This document shows positions 1-12,045 of a stretch of 64,000 nt of DNA, piece after piece (the first letter of the stretch is position 1; every line of letters begins with the position of its first letter). Source of the DNA: Stenocarpella maydis. Lineage: Eukaryota; Ascomycota; Sordariomycetes; Diaporthales; Diaporthaceae. Under the pieces are notes generated by a model. It worked only from the letters and a program-made list of their open reading frames with translations. It searched no databases and was not told the DNA's origin. Both the position numbers and the translations under genes were made by a program. The stretch spans positions 228,466-292,465 of the forward strand of contig NQMI01000001.1 in NCBI GenBank assembly GCA_002270565.1, in the 5' to 3' direction.

Positions 1-781
1 TTTAGGACCCTATAGTTAGGCTAGGCATAGCAATTTATAACTCATTTTAGACTCCTTTAAGCAGCTACTATAAGGCTAGCCTATAGTATTAAATACTATC
101 TCTAAACCTAGGTATATAGATATAGAGATAATAATAGTAGAAATAAACCTTATCTTTAATTCCCTCCTAATTATAGAGGAGCAGTTAGCTAAAATACCCT
201 AACTTACCCTAATATTAGGTACTAATAAATTCTTAACTATATTATAAGCATAAGGAGGACCCTTAGAAATGCTCTCTTAACCTATTAATCTAGCTATTAT
301 ACTTATTACTTTTCTTCTTTAATATATTAATAAGCTTAAATTATATAATAAAGATATTTGGTTTTATTATAAGCTATCATTAATAAGTACCTTATTTAGT
401 AATGACTAAGTAAGTTTCCTAGTCCAGTATATTATAATATCTTATAAACTAAAAGCTAATATAGATTTTATTAAAGGTCTTAAAGAATGCTAGATATACT
501 TCTAAAGCTAGCTCTTTCTTAAGGTCTAGGCCTATATTATAGCCTTTTATAAGTAAGCTAGGCTTAGATATAAGTATAATATAATAGTATTTTTTAGAAT
601 ACTTAAACTTTTATTATAAAGATCTTTACTAATAGTTAGCTATACTTACCTAACTTAAGGCCTTATAAATAAAGAATTAAGACTTCTTTACTTAATTCTA
701 TATTTAGTTTAAATAACTACTAGCTTAAGCTAGCAGCTTTAAGTAGGCAGATAATATTAAGCTAAATTATTTCTATAGCTA
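1..781 (+). mobile_element. RIP-degraded retroelement remnant
   Basis: Very AT-rich DNA full of TAA and TAG. Between about 460 and 620 the plus strand still reads like a retrotransposon gag (a stretch like FYKxARLRYKYNI, with stops where Gln codons are expected). No intact frame survives and the element continues beyond the window edge. What is seen is the decay pattern and weak gag-like wording; assignment to an LTR element is inference. Confidence 0.4.
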
Positions 782-1010
782 TGTCAGGACCTATTGTGCC
801 TATCAGGGCGTATCTTGCTGCTCCGGCAGGAGCCCCAGTATCAGGACTCCACAGAGGGGGCCTTCCCTAATAACGTGCTGGCTAAAGGCCATTCTTATAT
901 GCATTAAAGGAGAAACAATAGCGCAGTAAGTAAGCTAGAATGCATTAAAGGCTAGCTATAAAAGAAAGAAGTTTAGCTGGCAGAAAGAAGAAAGAGAAGG
1001 AAGGGTAAGT
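782..1010 (+). repeat. Possible LTR of a degraded Gypsy-like element
   Basis: A block of normal base composition begins with TGTCAGGACC at 782 and lies between AT-rich gag-like debris and the gag frame starting at 1234. Position and TG start suggest the 5' LTR of the element carrying that gag. The right end is not defined and no second copy is in the window, so this is tentative. Confidence 0.3.
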
Positions 1011-1233
1011 TTAGTTATACTTATTATTATAAATATACTACTTCTATATTTTTATTCTGCTACTCTACTACTATATATATCTATTTACTCTACTTATATT
1101 TAATAACCCTTGTAATCTAAACTTTAAAACCCTTTTAGAGAAGTAAACCATTTAAGATACTAGTATAGTATCTATACTTTAACTAATACTATCCTAATAT
1201 AGTATTACTACTCTTAAGCATCATAAACCCATT

Positions 1234-1993
1234 ATGCTCACTCCAAACCTAGAGAGCTAATTCACCCTTAATCTTAAAACCTAACTACCTTTAGCCCAAC
1301 CCCCTAAGCCTAATACACCTACCCCCATCATCCCTATAGCTATACTACTATACCTAAGTATTAAAGTAGTAGCAGATAAGGATGCTTACCTTAATAGGAA
1401 AGCCCTTAAGTAAAGGAAGGCAGAGGTCAATTAACTTATTAAGGAAGAATAATTATACTTCTACCTTTAAGCTAAATATATAAGGCTAGCATTACTTATA
1501 TTTAATAAGGATAGATCACTAAGCACCCTTACCTTAGCCTTACTAACTAACTATTACTCTACTTCCTTAAAGAATAAGCCCAGTAGAGTAGCTACTTTAG
1601 TAAGTTATATATACAAAATAGGCAACCTACCTGCCCTTATCTATAAGGGCACCTTATTTATAGAACTAAATATTTTTCTCTATAACCTAGAATACTACTT
1701 TTAATTATTTAACTCCTAGGAAGATTAAGAGAAGACTAGCTATATTATATATTGCTTATATATAGTGCCTAAGTAGGATTAGATTAGCTATAATGCTTAG
1801 CTTAAGTCAATTAGTAAAGATTCTTATATTTTATCCTTTGCCTAGCAAAAGAAGTTCCTTTAAGACTAATTAGCCAACCCTACTATATAAGAAGAGTATA
1901 AGTTAGTAATAAAGTTTATTTACTAATATTAGGAAAATAAAATAAAAGCTAATTAGACCCTTAATAATAAAGAATATATTATTAATATACTTA
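1234..1993 (+). pseudogene. Retrotransposon gag pseudogene, first part
   Basis: Reading from ATG 1234 gives a gag-like protein: a Pro-rich N-terminus, then a coiled region with many Lys/Glu, then a capsid-like segment with motifs such as YKGTLFIELNIFLYNLEYYF. It is interrupted by many TAA/TAG codons at positions where Gln would fit, the signature of RIP. The frame is cut at 1993 by the solo LTR next door and resumes at 2592. It belongs to a different element from the Copia LTR inserted in it. Confidence 0.5.
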
Positions 1994-2033
1994 TGTTAAA
2001 CGGAACCGCTCAGCAGGGCGTTGGTACTCCGTG

Positions 2034-2105
2034 CAAGGAGTTACCCTAGACTTCGTTGTAAGGAGTTACCCTAGACTTTCTAGCAAGGAGTTACCCTAGA
2101 CTTGC
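2034..2105 (+). repeat. Three-fold tandem repeat in the LTR U3
   Basis: The unit AAGGAGTTACCCTAGACTT occurs three times at about 26-28 bp spacing. The same triplet is in the copies at 4096, 28450 and 32793. The RIPed 3' LTR at 35349 has only two units. The position upstream of the TATA box suggests an enhancer-like array, which is inference. Confidence 0.7.
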
Positions 2106-2434
2106 GAGTCAGGCGATTTTCGCTAAGTACGCCCAGTGCGTGCGTGACGCAAGATGAGTTTGGTGGCCGTGAGTCGATTATTTTGGCCTGCATTTGCACC
2201 TTAATTCAGACCTCTGCATTACCCTTATTTCTTACCCAAAAAGTATATGACTTAGTGCATTGGATAGCCTGATTTCTGAAGTTTGTATGTACTTAATTTG
2301 GGCATTGCTAGGGCTGTGGTTGGCTAGTTGCTTGGAACCAAAGATGGTGTGTTGGAAGGGCGAATTTTCCGGCATTTGCAAATTTGCACCAGAGCCGACC
2401 GCAGCGTGCCCAGGGGTGAGACGACGTCGGAGGG

Positions 2435-2442
2435 TATATAAG
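2435..2442 (+). promoter_or_regulatory. TATA box of the Copia LTR promoter
   Basis: TATATAAG lies about 160 bp before the LTR end and is kept in every copy of this LTR. It is the expected place for the core promoter that starts the element RNA. Confidence 0.6.
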
Positions 2443-2591
2443 GAGGGCTTACAGAAGCCCAACTTAATTCAATACAAAGTTGTCCAGACCATTGTCAATC
2501 GTCCCAATTCGCCTCAGAGCACCATACTGCGACCCTGCCGAAACACACACACGCTGAACTGAATGCTATTCTATAGCACAAATTCATCAGA

Positions 2592-2981
2592 ACTTAAGAG
2601 ATTTTATTAAGATATATATATTACTATTATTTTGTAAATATAACTCCTAAATAATTAAAATAGCCTTCTTAAAATAACCTAATATATAGAAGCTATATTA
2701 AAGATAGACTCATTTAGATCTTATAATACCCCTATTACTAACCTATACCACCCTACTAGCTACTATAATATTAAATATAAATATTACTAAAGATATAAGT
2801 ATATTATCTAGAATTATTAAATTAAAAAGTAAGATAAATATATTACTACTAGTAATAAGAAGAATATATATAATAATAACCTAGGAAGCATACTTTAATT
2901 ACTAACAGTATAAGTACTTCTTAGAATAATGTCCCAAGCTATAAAGATACTGCTATTATACTTATAGTATTAAAGACTATA
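2592..2981 (+). pseudogene. Retrotransposon gag pseudogene, continuation
   Basis: Resumes the gag of 1234-1993 after the solo LTR. Around 2755-2810 Tyr and Asn residues are spaced as in a CCHC zinc knuckle whose Cys codons have been changed to Tyr (TGY to TAY). The remnant ends where a Gypsy LTR begins. Confidence 0.4.
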
Positions 2982-3446
2982 TATAATGATCAGAGGGTTC
3001 CGAGCTACCTAAGGCCCAAAGGATCAAGGGTTTATATTCAGAATATGTTGCGATATAGTGATTAAGCAATATTCGTTCTAACTGATAATAATTACTAGCT
3101 GTAAGGCTATCTAGTAGGCGAACTAAATACTTAGATTAACGACTAAAGAGTCTGTTCTATAAAAGCTATCTACTATTGGTGATGATTATGTCCGTATATA
3201 TATTCCAACTCTTTAGTGGCTTGCTGGCTTGCACGTTAAGCCCTTAAGCTATAATGCGAGGCTTGATACTTTATTATGCGAGCGGGCTTGCATGGCTTGC
3301 AACCGAGTGTTACGAGCTAAGTCCTAACCCTAGGAGGGGTGTTTATTACTAGCCCATTAGGTATCCAGCTAGCTTAAGGATTACCCCGCTAAGGCTAGGG
3401 GTGCTTTTTGTAGTAGTTAGCTGCTAGCCCTTGGTGGTCCATAATA
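2982..3446 (+). repeat. Gypsy (G5 family) LTR, diverged copy
   Basis: Aligns along its length with the 478-bp LTRs at 51207 and 58435: the start TATAATGATC corresponds to TGTAATGATC, with shared blocks such as TACTTAGATT and GACTCTTTAGTGG. Its end (CCATAATA) is followed by the same CTATCTCCC junction. Orientation matches an element with gag-pol on the minus strand, so this is that element's 3' LTR. Confidence 0.75.
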
Positions 3447-3519
3447 CTATCTCCCTTCTTAAGTCCTTTGTCCTTAAAGGTGCCTTGTAAGTAATCCCTA
3501 TTCGTTATGCTTTTCATTT

Positions 3520-4095
3520 ATGACTTCCTAATTCGTTATATTATCTATAATTGAGGATTATTAGGTCTTTAAGTTATCTTATTATTCTAAGAAGGTTGAG
3601 TAGCGTAATTCTTTATTATTTACCATCCTGCAGGACGCTATTATGATGTAACCTTGTTCCTCCTGTGAAGTATAGGGCATTAAGTCTTGTGAGGTTTTAG
3701 AGAAGGTTTCTAATTATTATGCTGAATGCATCTAATAGTAGCGATTGAAGTGTGATATTCTGGAACTCAATAACTTAAAGGACCTTCTATATATTTCAGC
3801 CTAATACTAAAATTTAAAAGATAAGATTGAGGAGTTAGAGGAGAGACTACTTTGTTTGTGCAAGTAGAAGCGTATGTGGCGTGAGAAAATGTCCCGGGCC
3901 ATTTGCTATAGTCTATTGAATTTGGATGAGCTGGATTGTGTGGAGAGGGCAGAGGCTGAGGCTAAGCGTGCATGCATTATTGAGTAGTCTGCTGAGATTG
4001 TTGTTCAGGGTTCTGCTAAGGGGGCTGGTGAGATGATAGTATAGGAGGCCTGGCTGCATTCTGAGGGCGAGGTTAGTATTTTTGATTGGAGTTCT
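3520..4095 (+). pseudogene. Antisense zinc-cluster/coiled-coil ORF of Gypsy, copy 1
   Basis: From ATG 3520 the frame reads, with RIP-type stops, a Cys-rich motif (PCSSCEV.GIKSC, then YYAEC and KCDI), a coiled coil, and the acidic tail HSEGEVSIFDWSS. It runs opposite to the gag-pol of its Gypsy element and starts next to the 3' LTR. It aligns codon by codon with the copy at 51757-52461. It is truncated at 4095 by the Copia LTR, just after the FDWSS tail. The function is unknown. Confidence 0.6.
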
Positions 4096-4693
4096 TGTTA
4101 AACGGAACCGCTCAGCAGGGCGTTGGTACTCCGTGCAAGGAGTTACCCTAGACTTCGTTGTAAGGAGTTACCCTAGACTTCCTAGCAAGGAGTTACCCTA
4201 GACTTGCGAGTCAGGCGATTTTCGCTAAGTACGCCCAGTGCGTGCGTGACGCAAGATGAGTTTGGTGGCCGTGAGTCGATTATTTTGGCCTGCATTTGCA
4301 CCTTAATTCAGACCTCTGCATTACCCTTATTTCTTACCCAAAAAGTATATGACTTAGTGCATTGGATAGCCTGATTTCTGAAGTTTGTATGTACTTAATT
4401 TGGGCATTGCTAGGGCTATGGTTGGCTGGCTGCTTGGAACCAAAGATGGTGTGTTGGAAGGGCGAATTTTCCGGCATTTGCAAATTTGCACCAGAGCCGA
4501 CCGCAGCGTGCCCAGGGGTGAGACGACGTCGGAGGGTATATAAGGAGGGCTTACAGAAGCCCAACTTAATTCAATACAAAGTTGTCCAGACCATTGTCAA
4601 TCGTCCCAATTCGCCTCAGAGCACCATACTGCGACCCTGCCGAAACACACACACGCTGAACTGAATGCTATTCTATAGCACAAATTCATCAGA
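4096..4693 (+). mobile_element. Copia E-family LTR, second copy
   Basis: A 598-bp LTR, about 99 percent identical by eye to the one at 1994. Flanks are GTTCT and TTTAC, so there is no target duplication. The left neighbour is Gypsy sequence and the right neighbour is unrelated AT-rich DNA. It is therefore the product of recombination between two elements, a deletion, or an assembly join, and not a simple solo LTR. Confidence 0.8.
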
Positions 4694-4994
4694 TTTACTA
4701 TAGCTGCTTATAGCTTGCCTTTCTAGCCTTAATAAGTTATATAATTCTTGCTAAATAGGATCCTCCTAGTATTTATATTCCCTCTTTACTAATTAGGCAA
4801 AGTAGCTCTTTCTTAAATATATAAGGGACCTAATTAAGTTAGTAGGTAGTCCACCCCTTAAAGTCTTTAACTAAGGAGTCTAGAAGTAAATTCCCATATA
4901 GTTATAATTAGGTGTCCTCTATTAGGACTCATGCAAAGTATATAGTAAGGTATATCTCTAAGGGTGGTTCTTCTAGGTTAATCTCATCCTTATC
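4694..4994. repeat. AT-rich repeat remnant related to 36.8-37.0 kb
   Basis: No gene is seen. A stretch near 4930-4985 (AAAGTATATAGTAAG, then TTCTTCTAGGTTAATCTC) matches 36919-36975 with scattered transitions, so both are decayed copies of one repeat. It ends at the single N at 4995. Confidence 0.5.
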
Positions 4995-5969
4995 NGGCAC
5001 AATATAGTGCTGTTCCCATACAGAATGTCCGCTCCCAACAATTTGTACCGCTTATTTGTCGTCTTTAGTACTTAAGGGTTGTAAAAGAAATGCGCGATAA
5101 GGACTCGTGATTCCTTCGCCTGTAGGCCACAGGTTGAATAAGGATTTACTTGGAACTGGAATAATAACTATCCGGCCTCCTGGACCTGGATCTCTGGACC
5201 CCCTCTCCCCCTGACTGAGTGTTGACAATTGGCTAAATTGGGTATAGTGCAGATTAACTGTCTTCCGGCGGCAGATATTAGCAATAGGGTTTAATGATAA
5301 CTCAATCGGTAAAAGCCCTCTCCGTTAGAGGCTAATATTAAGAGTTGGTGGGTAGAGGAAGCAGTAGTTGGGTTAGGTAGGGATTGTAGTAAACAGTAAT
5401 GAATGGTATATCGGAGCCAACTTCTCAGCAAATGCGTAGTAGAGCGTGTACTGTCTGATGCTGCTTTGGGTAAGTATGTAAAATATACGTTAAGCAGGAG
5501 TTAAGACCGCGAAATCTCGATTGGGGACGCTCAATATAATATAGCTAGCAACTTAAGTACCCGTAGGATAGTAGTAACCCTCATCACCTAAACCCTTAAT
5601 ATATAGGCACTACTATAAAAATCTTGGTTATAAGGTCTCGCCCTTAGGATAGATTTAAACTATAGATTGGCTAACTATATAGCTCCTTAGGGTAAGATAT
5701 AGGTAACTAATTGATGGGGATATGAAGTTTTGCTAGTTGCTGGTACTGTGTGATCCCTTTTTGTGTCTCAGGGTACTTGTTGACTGCCATCCGGGGCTCA
5801 GGGTGGTGATGATTGGTGGTCCTCCCCCATGGGGTAGGGCGGCGTTGGTGTGCGTGGCTTTGCTAACTAAGTTGCATTGGTTAGTTAACTGCTGTAGGTT
5901 GTGGTCTTTGCTGGGCAAGTTAGCGTATAGCTGTTCTTGCAGCAATTGTTGTGATCCCTTGTATGGTAT

Positions 5970-7880
5970 TTAGGTAGAGGAAGGGGTCGTTATTGCTAGC
6001 TGGCTATAGTCTATATATCCTTCTACCTTAATGATGAGGGTATTGTTATTAATAAGGCGTTCTAATGCCTTATTTAGGGTACTCTTCGTGAAGGCATCTG
6101 CTGGGTTATAGTCCCTAGCAATCCACTGGATCTTGTAGATCTCATGCTTCTCATATGACTGCCTTAATGCCATTATATCAATTATAAGGCGCTTCTCTTT
6201 TATCATCCCTAGCTTGACCAGATACTCATATAGAGAGTAGGAATCTATATAAACAATAAGAGGGATCTCTGGCAGGTTTAAGCATGTAGTAATTTGGCGG
6301 AGAGTAGCAGCTATTACGATCCCTATATTAAAGCCATTAACCATACTATAGATCTCAGAAGCAAGTATGCTATGCATAACCCTCTTGCACTTAATTAATA
6401 ACTAATAGAGGATATTCCCGGTAATCTCCCATATAGACGGTTGCTTAGCTTGCGCTTCATTTATTAGGGTAATTATATAGCCAATCTGAGAACTAAGGTC
6501 CTTATTGTTAGCAAAAGATCCATCCACAAAGATCATCAACTTAGCTGCTGTGAGGTCTAAAGGAATGTAGTTAAGACTATAGCTAAGGTAATTTGCTTGC
6601 TACTTTAGCCGCTTGTTCAACTTAGTACAGTCCTCTTCTTTGGGGTCTTGGATTTAAGCCGCAATAGAGAGGTCAAATGCTGCTTCCAGGTGGCAAATAG
6701 AAGCTAGATATGCTCCTCTTGCGCGCTGCTCTATGTACTGTTAAGCGCGGTCCTCAGCCGTATAGTCAACTGGCTGTATCTTTACCCCTTAGCCCTTCTG
6801 TCTGAAATGTATGATGCTATCGTGTAACATCATAATCTTCATGCTGTTAAAGTCCAGTAATTTCTCAGGAGTCAGCCTATCCTTTGGCTTACAGCGGATC
6901 TCCTCCTCCTTAATCTTCTATTCTTTAAGCTCTAAAAAAGCCGGGGTATAGAGGGTAAGAGTATCATTAGTCTGTATGGTGGTAATACCAAAGATGTCCT
7001 CACTGCTATAGTCAGCTATCAAGAGGCATGGGTCGTATACAGATATAATCATCCCCAGCTTCTCAATGTAGTGCTTGTAGTACGTGGCCCACCAGTGCAC
7101 ACCAGCTTCTGCAATGCCATATAAGGGCTTGACTACCCTTATGATTGTGCCGGCCGGGTATTTGCCCCTTATTTCAGGGGGAAGGTAGCACAGAATGGGC
7201 CTCTCAAGCGTGAATTTTAACTGTAGATAGGCCTAAGTAACATTACAGAGCTCAAAATGGAGTCCCTTAGTCATCAACATAGGCATAAGGGCAATGAGAA
7301 GTCAATGACTTACACGTTGTACCGTTAGTAACTATATAAGGATCTCATGCTTTATAAGGTTACTAAATCCGGTAACAATAAGGCGGGACTTCTCATATAG
7401 CTTCTCAGTTTTACCCTTAATCTCCCTAATAATGCAAGATTTGAAGATTTAGATTCCTCCATGCTTCCACTCATCAAACTGCTTAAACCAGAATACTCCT
7501 CAGCTAATCAGCTCAGATACTTCCTTATCATCTAACTCTTTAAAGGGGTTGCCTGGGGTGGTAATGATGCCGTCCCGGCGGAGCTTTAGAGCGAGCTTAT
7601 AGTTCTCGACCTCACATGGGGTGAGGAACACATAAGCAGTAATCTCATCTTCCACATCATCAGCAGTAGCAGCGCTATCATTATCATCATCCGTAATAAC
7701 AACCGCCTTCTTCCTGCTCTTTGCCCCCCGTAGCCATCCTCATCATCAAGGGATTACCGGGTCAGGAATAGCCAGTATAGGGTCTAGCTCAAAGCATACT
7801 AGCTCCTCTAGGGTATTATCAGGGTCCGGCAAATCAAGAGGTTCTTCTTCATTACAATAGTATGGCTGTATAAGGGTTGA
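5970..7880 (-). pseudogene. C1 RT and RNase H region
   Basis: The last 135 codons (5970-6377) are open and contain the Copia RNase H end with the motif NPADAFTKS. Upstream, RT fragments include the counterpart of DVTQAYL, KPLYGIAEAGVHWWATYY and, at about 6960-7000, TIQTNDTLTL, which sits where other Copia RTs have YVDD. Several stops interrupt the frame. The RNase H half is the best preserved of the three copies. Confidence 0.7.
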
Positions 7881-9330
7881 CCAGAAGACGACTGGTCCAT
7901 TAGGAAGGTTGATTATCACATCATGGTTATCAATAGAGAGCAGTTTATATAGGCCTTGCCACTCAGTCTTTTCTCTCCATACCCGAACTTCACTCTAGAG
8001 TAGTAGGCTTAAGACTTCTAATATAACTAGGCCATTCCTTACACGCAATGCTTTACTAATCTTGCATATAGCATTAATTTTCCTGATCTCCTTCATCGCC
8101 TTCTATATCACCTCAGCTCTCTTTAGAGTAGATAGCATAGGGGCTAAGTCCTCTATTACACGCGGGTATACTCCAAATACAAGGAGAGTTAGCACGAGAC
8201 TATCCGGGCCAACTGTGTTGTTAACCACACTAAAGCTTGCCTATAGTATAGCTTCTTTAGTAAATATAGTTAACAACTCAGCATATAATATATTAAAAGC
8301 CCTATATAAAGGAGCATAATATCACTCTACTTTGCCAATCAACTAGTATACTTCCACAGGTATTTGTTTATATATAATCCCTATAATACATGCAGTACTC
8401 TTGAACTCGCCAGAAGCAAAGTTAGTTCCTACATCGAATACAAGACGGTCTGGGGGACCCATGTATGTATCAATCTAGCAGCTCCTTAGGGCTTCCCATG
8501 TATCTTTGGTAAAGAGAGAAGCCAAGAATCATCCGGCTTGGAAGGAGGTAGCTAAGTTAATAACGTGTAGTATAGGGAGCCCTATCAAGTATATCACATC
8601 CATAATAACTTCATAGTTAAAGTTAACATTATTATGGAGGTTAAACTTGAATCTCTGGGGCGCGGGAGAGTGCATTTGGTAATGGTGGCAGAACTTAGTA
8701 ATAGCCTCTAGTGCTGAGGAATCAATATTGTGGCTAGCGCCCGCTAGTAGCCGAGAGAGCCTCTCAACTAATAGGTGCCCAAATCATCTGTGTAGTTATT
8801 ATAACTCGGTCTCCGTAAGGAAGAGAACGGGGGCGTTGCTACCCTTATTGATATCTGTAAGGAACCATAAATATCCCTACTTCTAAATAACAGGAAATGT
8901 CCTCTTGTGCTGCTAATTTGGCTTGTGTTATATAACTTCGTTAGTTGTGTTTTGCATGAAGAGCGAGTGTATATTTATATCTTATATATATAAGAGGAAG
9001 GGGGTTGGCGTCTTTATTATGTGGAATGTTAAGTTGCTGGCTGCTGTATTAACTGTAGTTGCCCCTATTAACTATAGTAGTTCTCCTGGCCCAAAGCGGA
9101 CTGTTGCTTCTCTTGTGCGAGATGTATTAAGAGTAATAGGCACAAGTTGCCATAGCGCAGTGTATTGGTTGTGCCCAATAGTGGAGTAGTTAGCTGCGCC
9201 AGTATCTGGGAGAATCCCTTGGAAATGCTGATGCAAGTAGTTGTCTATTGTGAAGACCTCCTTAATACCACCAGCTCCTTTGCTGGTCTTAGTGTCGCTA
9301 GTGTTAACATTGTTCCCGCCAGTCATAGGG
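7881..9330 (-). pseudogene. C1 protease and integrase region
   Basis: The open stretch 9072-9326 carries the aspartic protease motif ILPDTGAANYS preceded by IDNYLHQHFQ. Below it lie an H/C-type pre-integrase segment and integrase fragments, including a GPxDCLVFDVGTNF-like stretch near 8440. Stops and substitutions break the frame. C3 holds the same region on the plus strand at 19440-20950. Confidence 0.6.
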
Positions 9331-9399
9331 CCGGGGTCATCCTGGTCCTCCTTATTATCATTAATACCAAAAGTATAGAGGAAGGCTTAATCTACTAAC

Positions 9400-11300
9400 T
9401 ATATATAATTTTCGTGGCTTTTGGCACTACTAACAAATATACTGGTGCTTTCTTAATTATTACTCTTGTAGTTGATGCCCTTATAGTTAATAAGAAATAA
9501 GTAGAATTCCTTATCTGAGCTGCTATATATATATATATATATACCCTTGGCCCTTTAGCGCTCTTGGAAGGAGTAATTTGATAACTAATACCCCTCCTTC
9601 TAGTAGATATAGCACCTTTTCTTATCTAGGGGGTTATCTCTCTTATGCCTTCTATATAGGTAGTTATCTCCTCTAGAGGGTAGTTAGAAGTTGCCCTAGG
9701 GGCGATAGTTGCTTTAGGGATAGTAGTTGCCTTATCCCAGGGGGTATTACCCACATGTAGAGCCTTATGAGTAGTTGCCTCTGCGCCACCAGTCATTATT
9801 ATACCGGCAGTTCAGGTAGTACTAGTCATTCTCAGAGTGCTTAGAGTGATAAAAGTAGTCATTACCAGGGTAGTTAAAGTGCTCATTATTGCCCTAATCT
9901 TCCTCATTATTATAGTTGCCATCTAGCTAATCATTATTACCTTGCCCTATAGTGTATTGCTGGGAGGGGCGCTAAGGTCCTGATAATATAGCATAATAAT
10001 GGAGCATATTACATGCTTTATTAGCAGTAGCCAGGGCCATCACCTCAACATAGTAGAACTCAGGTATACCACGTATTGCGCGTATAAGGTTGTTATGTAG
10101 TAGTTTATCTCTAAGTGCTCCTTTGTAGCCAAGTATTCAGGCATATTACTTCATGTTTTTAATTAGAATCTCTACTACTTCTGATAGGGTTTTATTCTTG
10201 TTTCTTTGCTATGTTGATGCAAAAGTAGTAGTATTCCATGTGGTTAAATACACTCGTTATCTGCCATCTGTATTAAATTATTGCTTGAGTTTAGCATATA
10301 CCATAGTAAAGGTGTCTCTATCTATAATCAACTAAATATAAAAGTCCTTAGCCTCGCCCTTTAATATCACGGGTAATGCTACCTAGAAGTAGGTAGGGTA
10401 TAGGTGATTATTCTTGCAGATATCATAAAAAAGATGAATCTTATTATTAAGTACTTCATCCGTTACCTCGGTGAACTTTTTATCATCCAAGTAGTATTTA
10501 GCCAAGTTAGCAGATATCCCTTTCTCTAATAGTATGCCATTTAGCGGCACTGGAGGGATTGTTGCGTACTTCTTATAGGACACTCGGAATTCTTCCCACT
10601 TAAGTGATGACTCATAGCTATCAGAGGTCTTAAAGGCATAGATGCCGCGTGGCTGACGGGATGGTGGTTGAGGTTTGGGTATGGCTGGTGTAGTGGGTTG
10701 CAGTATGGGTCCCTAAGTACTTAGGCCTATTCTCCAGTTATTACTTAGTACTAGTTCATATCCTTCAAACAATCTGTTATTATCAAAAGGGATATAATCA
10801 TGATATCTCTTTAACTAAATCATCTGTTAATATTAGTGTTATGTAGATGCTAGGGCTCTCGGCAGGGATTCTAACTTCAATAGTTCCATAAAGGCCTTTG
10901 TATTATCATTAACCTATAGGCATATCCCTTTATATTATAGCATCTTCTTGAGGGCTGAAAGGATATCATGATAAACTGCCTTAAATGCTGGTTCTTCCCA
11001 ACCCTAGAAGTCATTCTTAAACTCCTTATAGACATCTTGGCTAGTAAGTCTTATATATACTTGATAGCGCCATTACACATAGGTACTCAGGTGCATTATA
11101 TATTATCTTAAGTTACTTAGGGCCTCTGGATCTAGGTCTATTCCCTATAGGTTAGCATTAAGACCTGATTTAGTAGCAGCTTCCTTAAGTGATATTTCCT
11201 TAATTATATCCCATAAGTTGATCAGGCTAAGACCGGTAGCACCCGCCAGTATAGTTATTAATACTAATAGCATAGGGGTGTTATCTTCGCCAGCCATCAT
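9400..11300 (-). pseudogene. C1 gag region
   Basis: Begins MMAGEDNTPM at 11300 and runs to the protease. A 66-codon piece (10383-10583) is intact. Near 9600 the zinc-knuckle region (CYICxKEGYW in C3) precedes the protease. Stops are mostly TAG/TAA at former Gln codons. The (TA)n tract around 9527-9541 lies inside this region. Confidence 0.6.
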
Positions 11301-11851
11301 AATATATAGGTTATATAGTTAATAACAGGGGTGTGCTAGGGCAAAGTAGGGGTTAAATAAATAGTGACAAGAGGTAGTAAGTGTATAGGGGTAAGCTTGT
11401 TAGCAGGGGGTAGTAAAGATATGCCGGCTGGTGGAGTTAACCTTGGTTGGTATAGCTGTTGCTAGGGTCGTTGCTGGTTGATTGCTGATGTATACCGAAG
11501 TGGTGATATCTTTAGCATTATCTTTAAGAGTAGCGGGGGTTAGCAACGTTATGCAGTATCCATATTCTGTAGTTGCCTTCTAATGATACTTAGGGCGTGA
11601 TGGATGCGCGTTTAATGAAGATAGAGTATAGCGTAGCGCATATAGAGCCCTCTTCGCCTTATGATGGGTAGTAATGATATCATTAAAGTCCACTATAGCA
11701 TTATTATGGAATCCGCTGAAGTCTCTTTAAGGGGCGGTATCGTTAGTATTGTTAGTATAGCTACTATTAAGCAGCGAAGGCCTGTTTTTTCAACCTTGCT
11801 AATCTGTGGTTGCCCTTGCAACTACTGATTAGTGTTGGCTGGGTCACGTAT

Positions 11852-12045
11852 TGCAATACGATTGGGGGTTATGGTTAAAATTCTCTCTATCTAGGAGTAG
11901 TGGGTGTAGTGGGCGTAGCCCGCCAACTATCTCGGGCTTATATAGAGGATAGTGGTTGCTGAGTAAGCAACTACGTCCTCTANCTACAGTATGGTAGCTG
12001 TAGTGCTAGCCCACCAGTGTGCTGTTGCACACTGCTATTGCCACA
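11852..12045 (-). repeat. C1 5' LTR, 194 bp
   Basis: Reverse complement of the 194-bp LTR that starts TGTGGCAATAGCAG and ends CGTATTGCA, as at 13307-13500 and 16651-16844. It contains CTCTATATAAGCCC, a TATA box. A single N lies at 11983. Confidence 0.8.

Larger units (their letters stand above)
1994..2591 (+). mobile_element. Solo Copia LTR (element E family), 598 bp, TSD ACTTA
   Basis: Starts TGTTAAACGG, ends TTCATCAGA, and is flanked on both sides by ACTTA (1989-1993 and 2592-2596), a 5-bp target-site duplication. It splits a gag pseudogene. It is nearly identical to the LTRs at 4096-4693, 28450-29050 and, inverted, 32793-33390. It holds a U3 tandem repeat and a TATA box, annotated separately. 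A 100-codon open frame at 2260-2562 is only LTR sequence. It is barely mutated while its host DNA is heavily RIPed, so it is younger. It arose presumably by LTR-LTR recombination. Confidence 0.85.
4996..12045 (-). mobile_element. Copia-type retrotransposon C1, 3' LTR missing
   Basis: On the minus strand the order is LTR (11852-12045), leader, gag, protease, integrase, RT, RNase H, then a non-coding tail. Integrase before RT defines the Copia order. It matches C3 (16651-24156) along its whole length but is less mutated in the pol 3' part. The 3' end stops at an N (4995) before the LTR. Another N (11983) lies inside the 5' LTR. Numerous TAA/TAG codons make it non-autonomous. Confidence 0.8.

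Noticed and set aside
2260..2562. 100-codon open frames inside the Copia LTR copies
   Set aside because: They are LTR U3/R sequence, repeated in each copy and on both strands, with no protein features.
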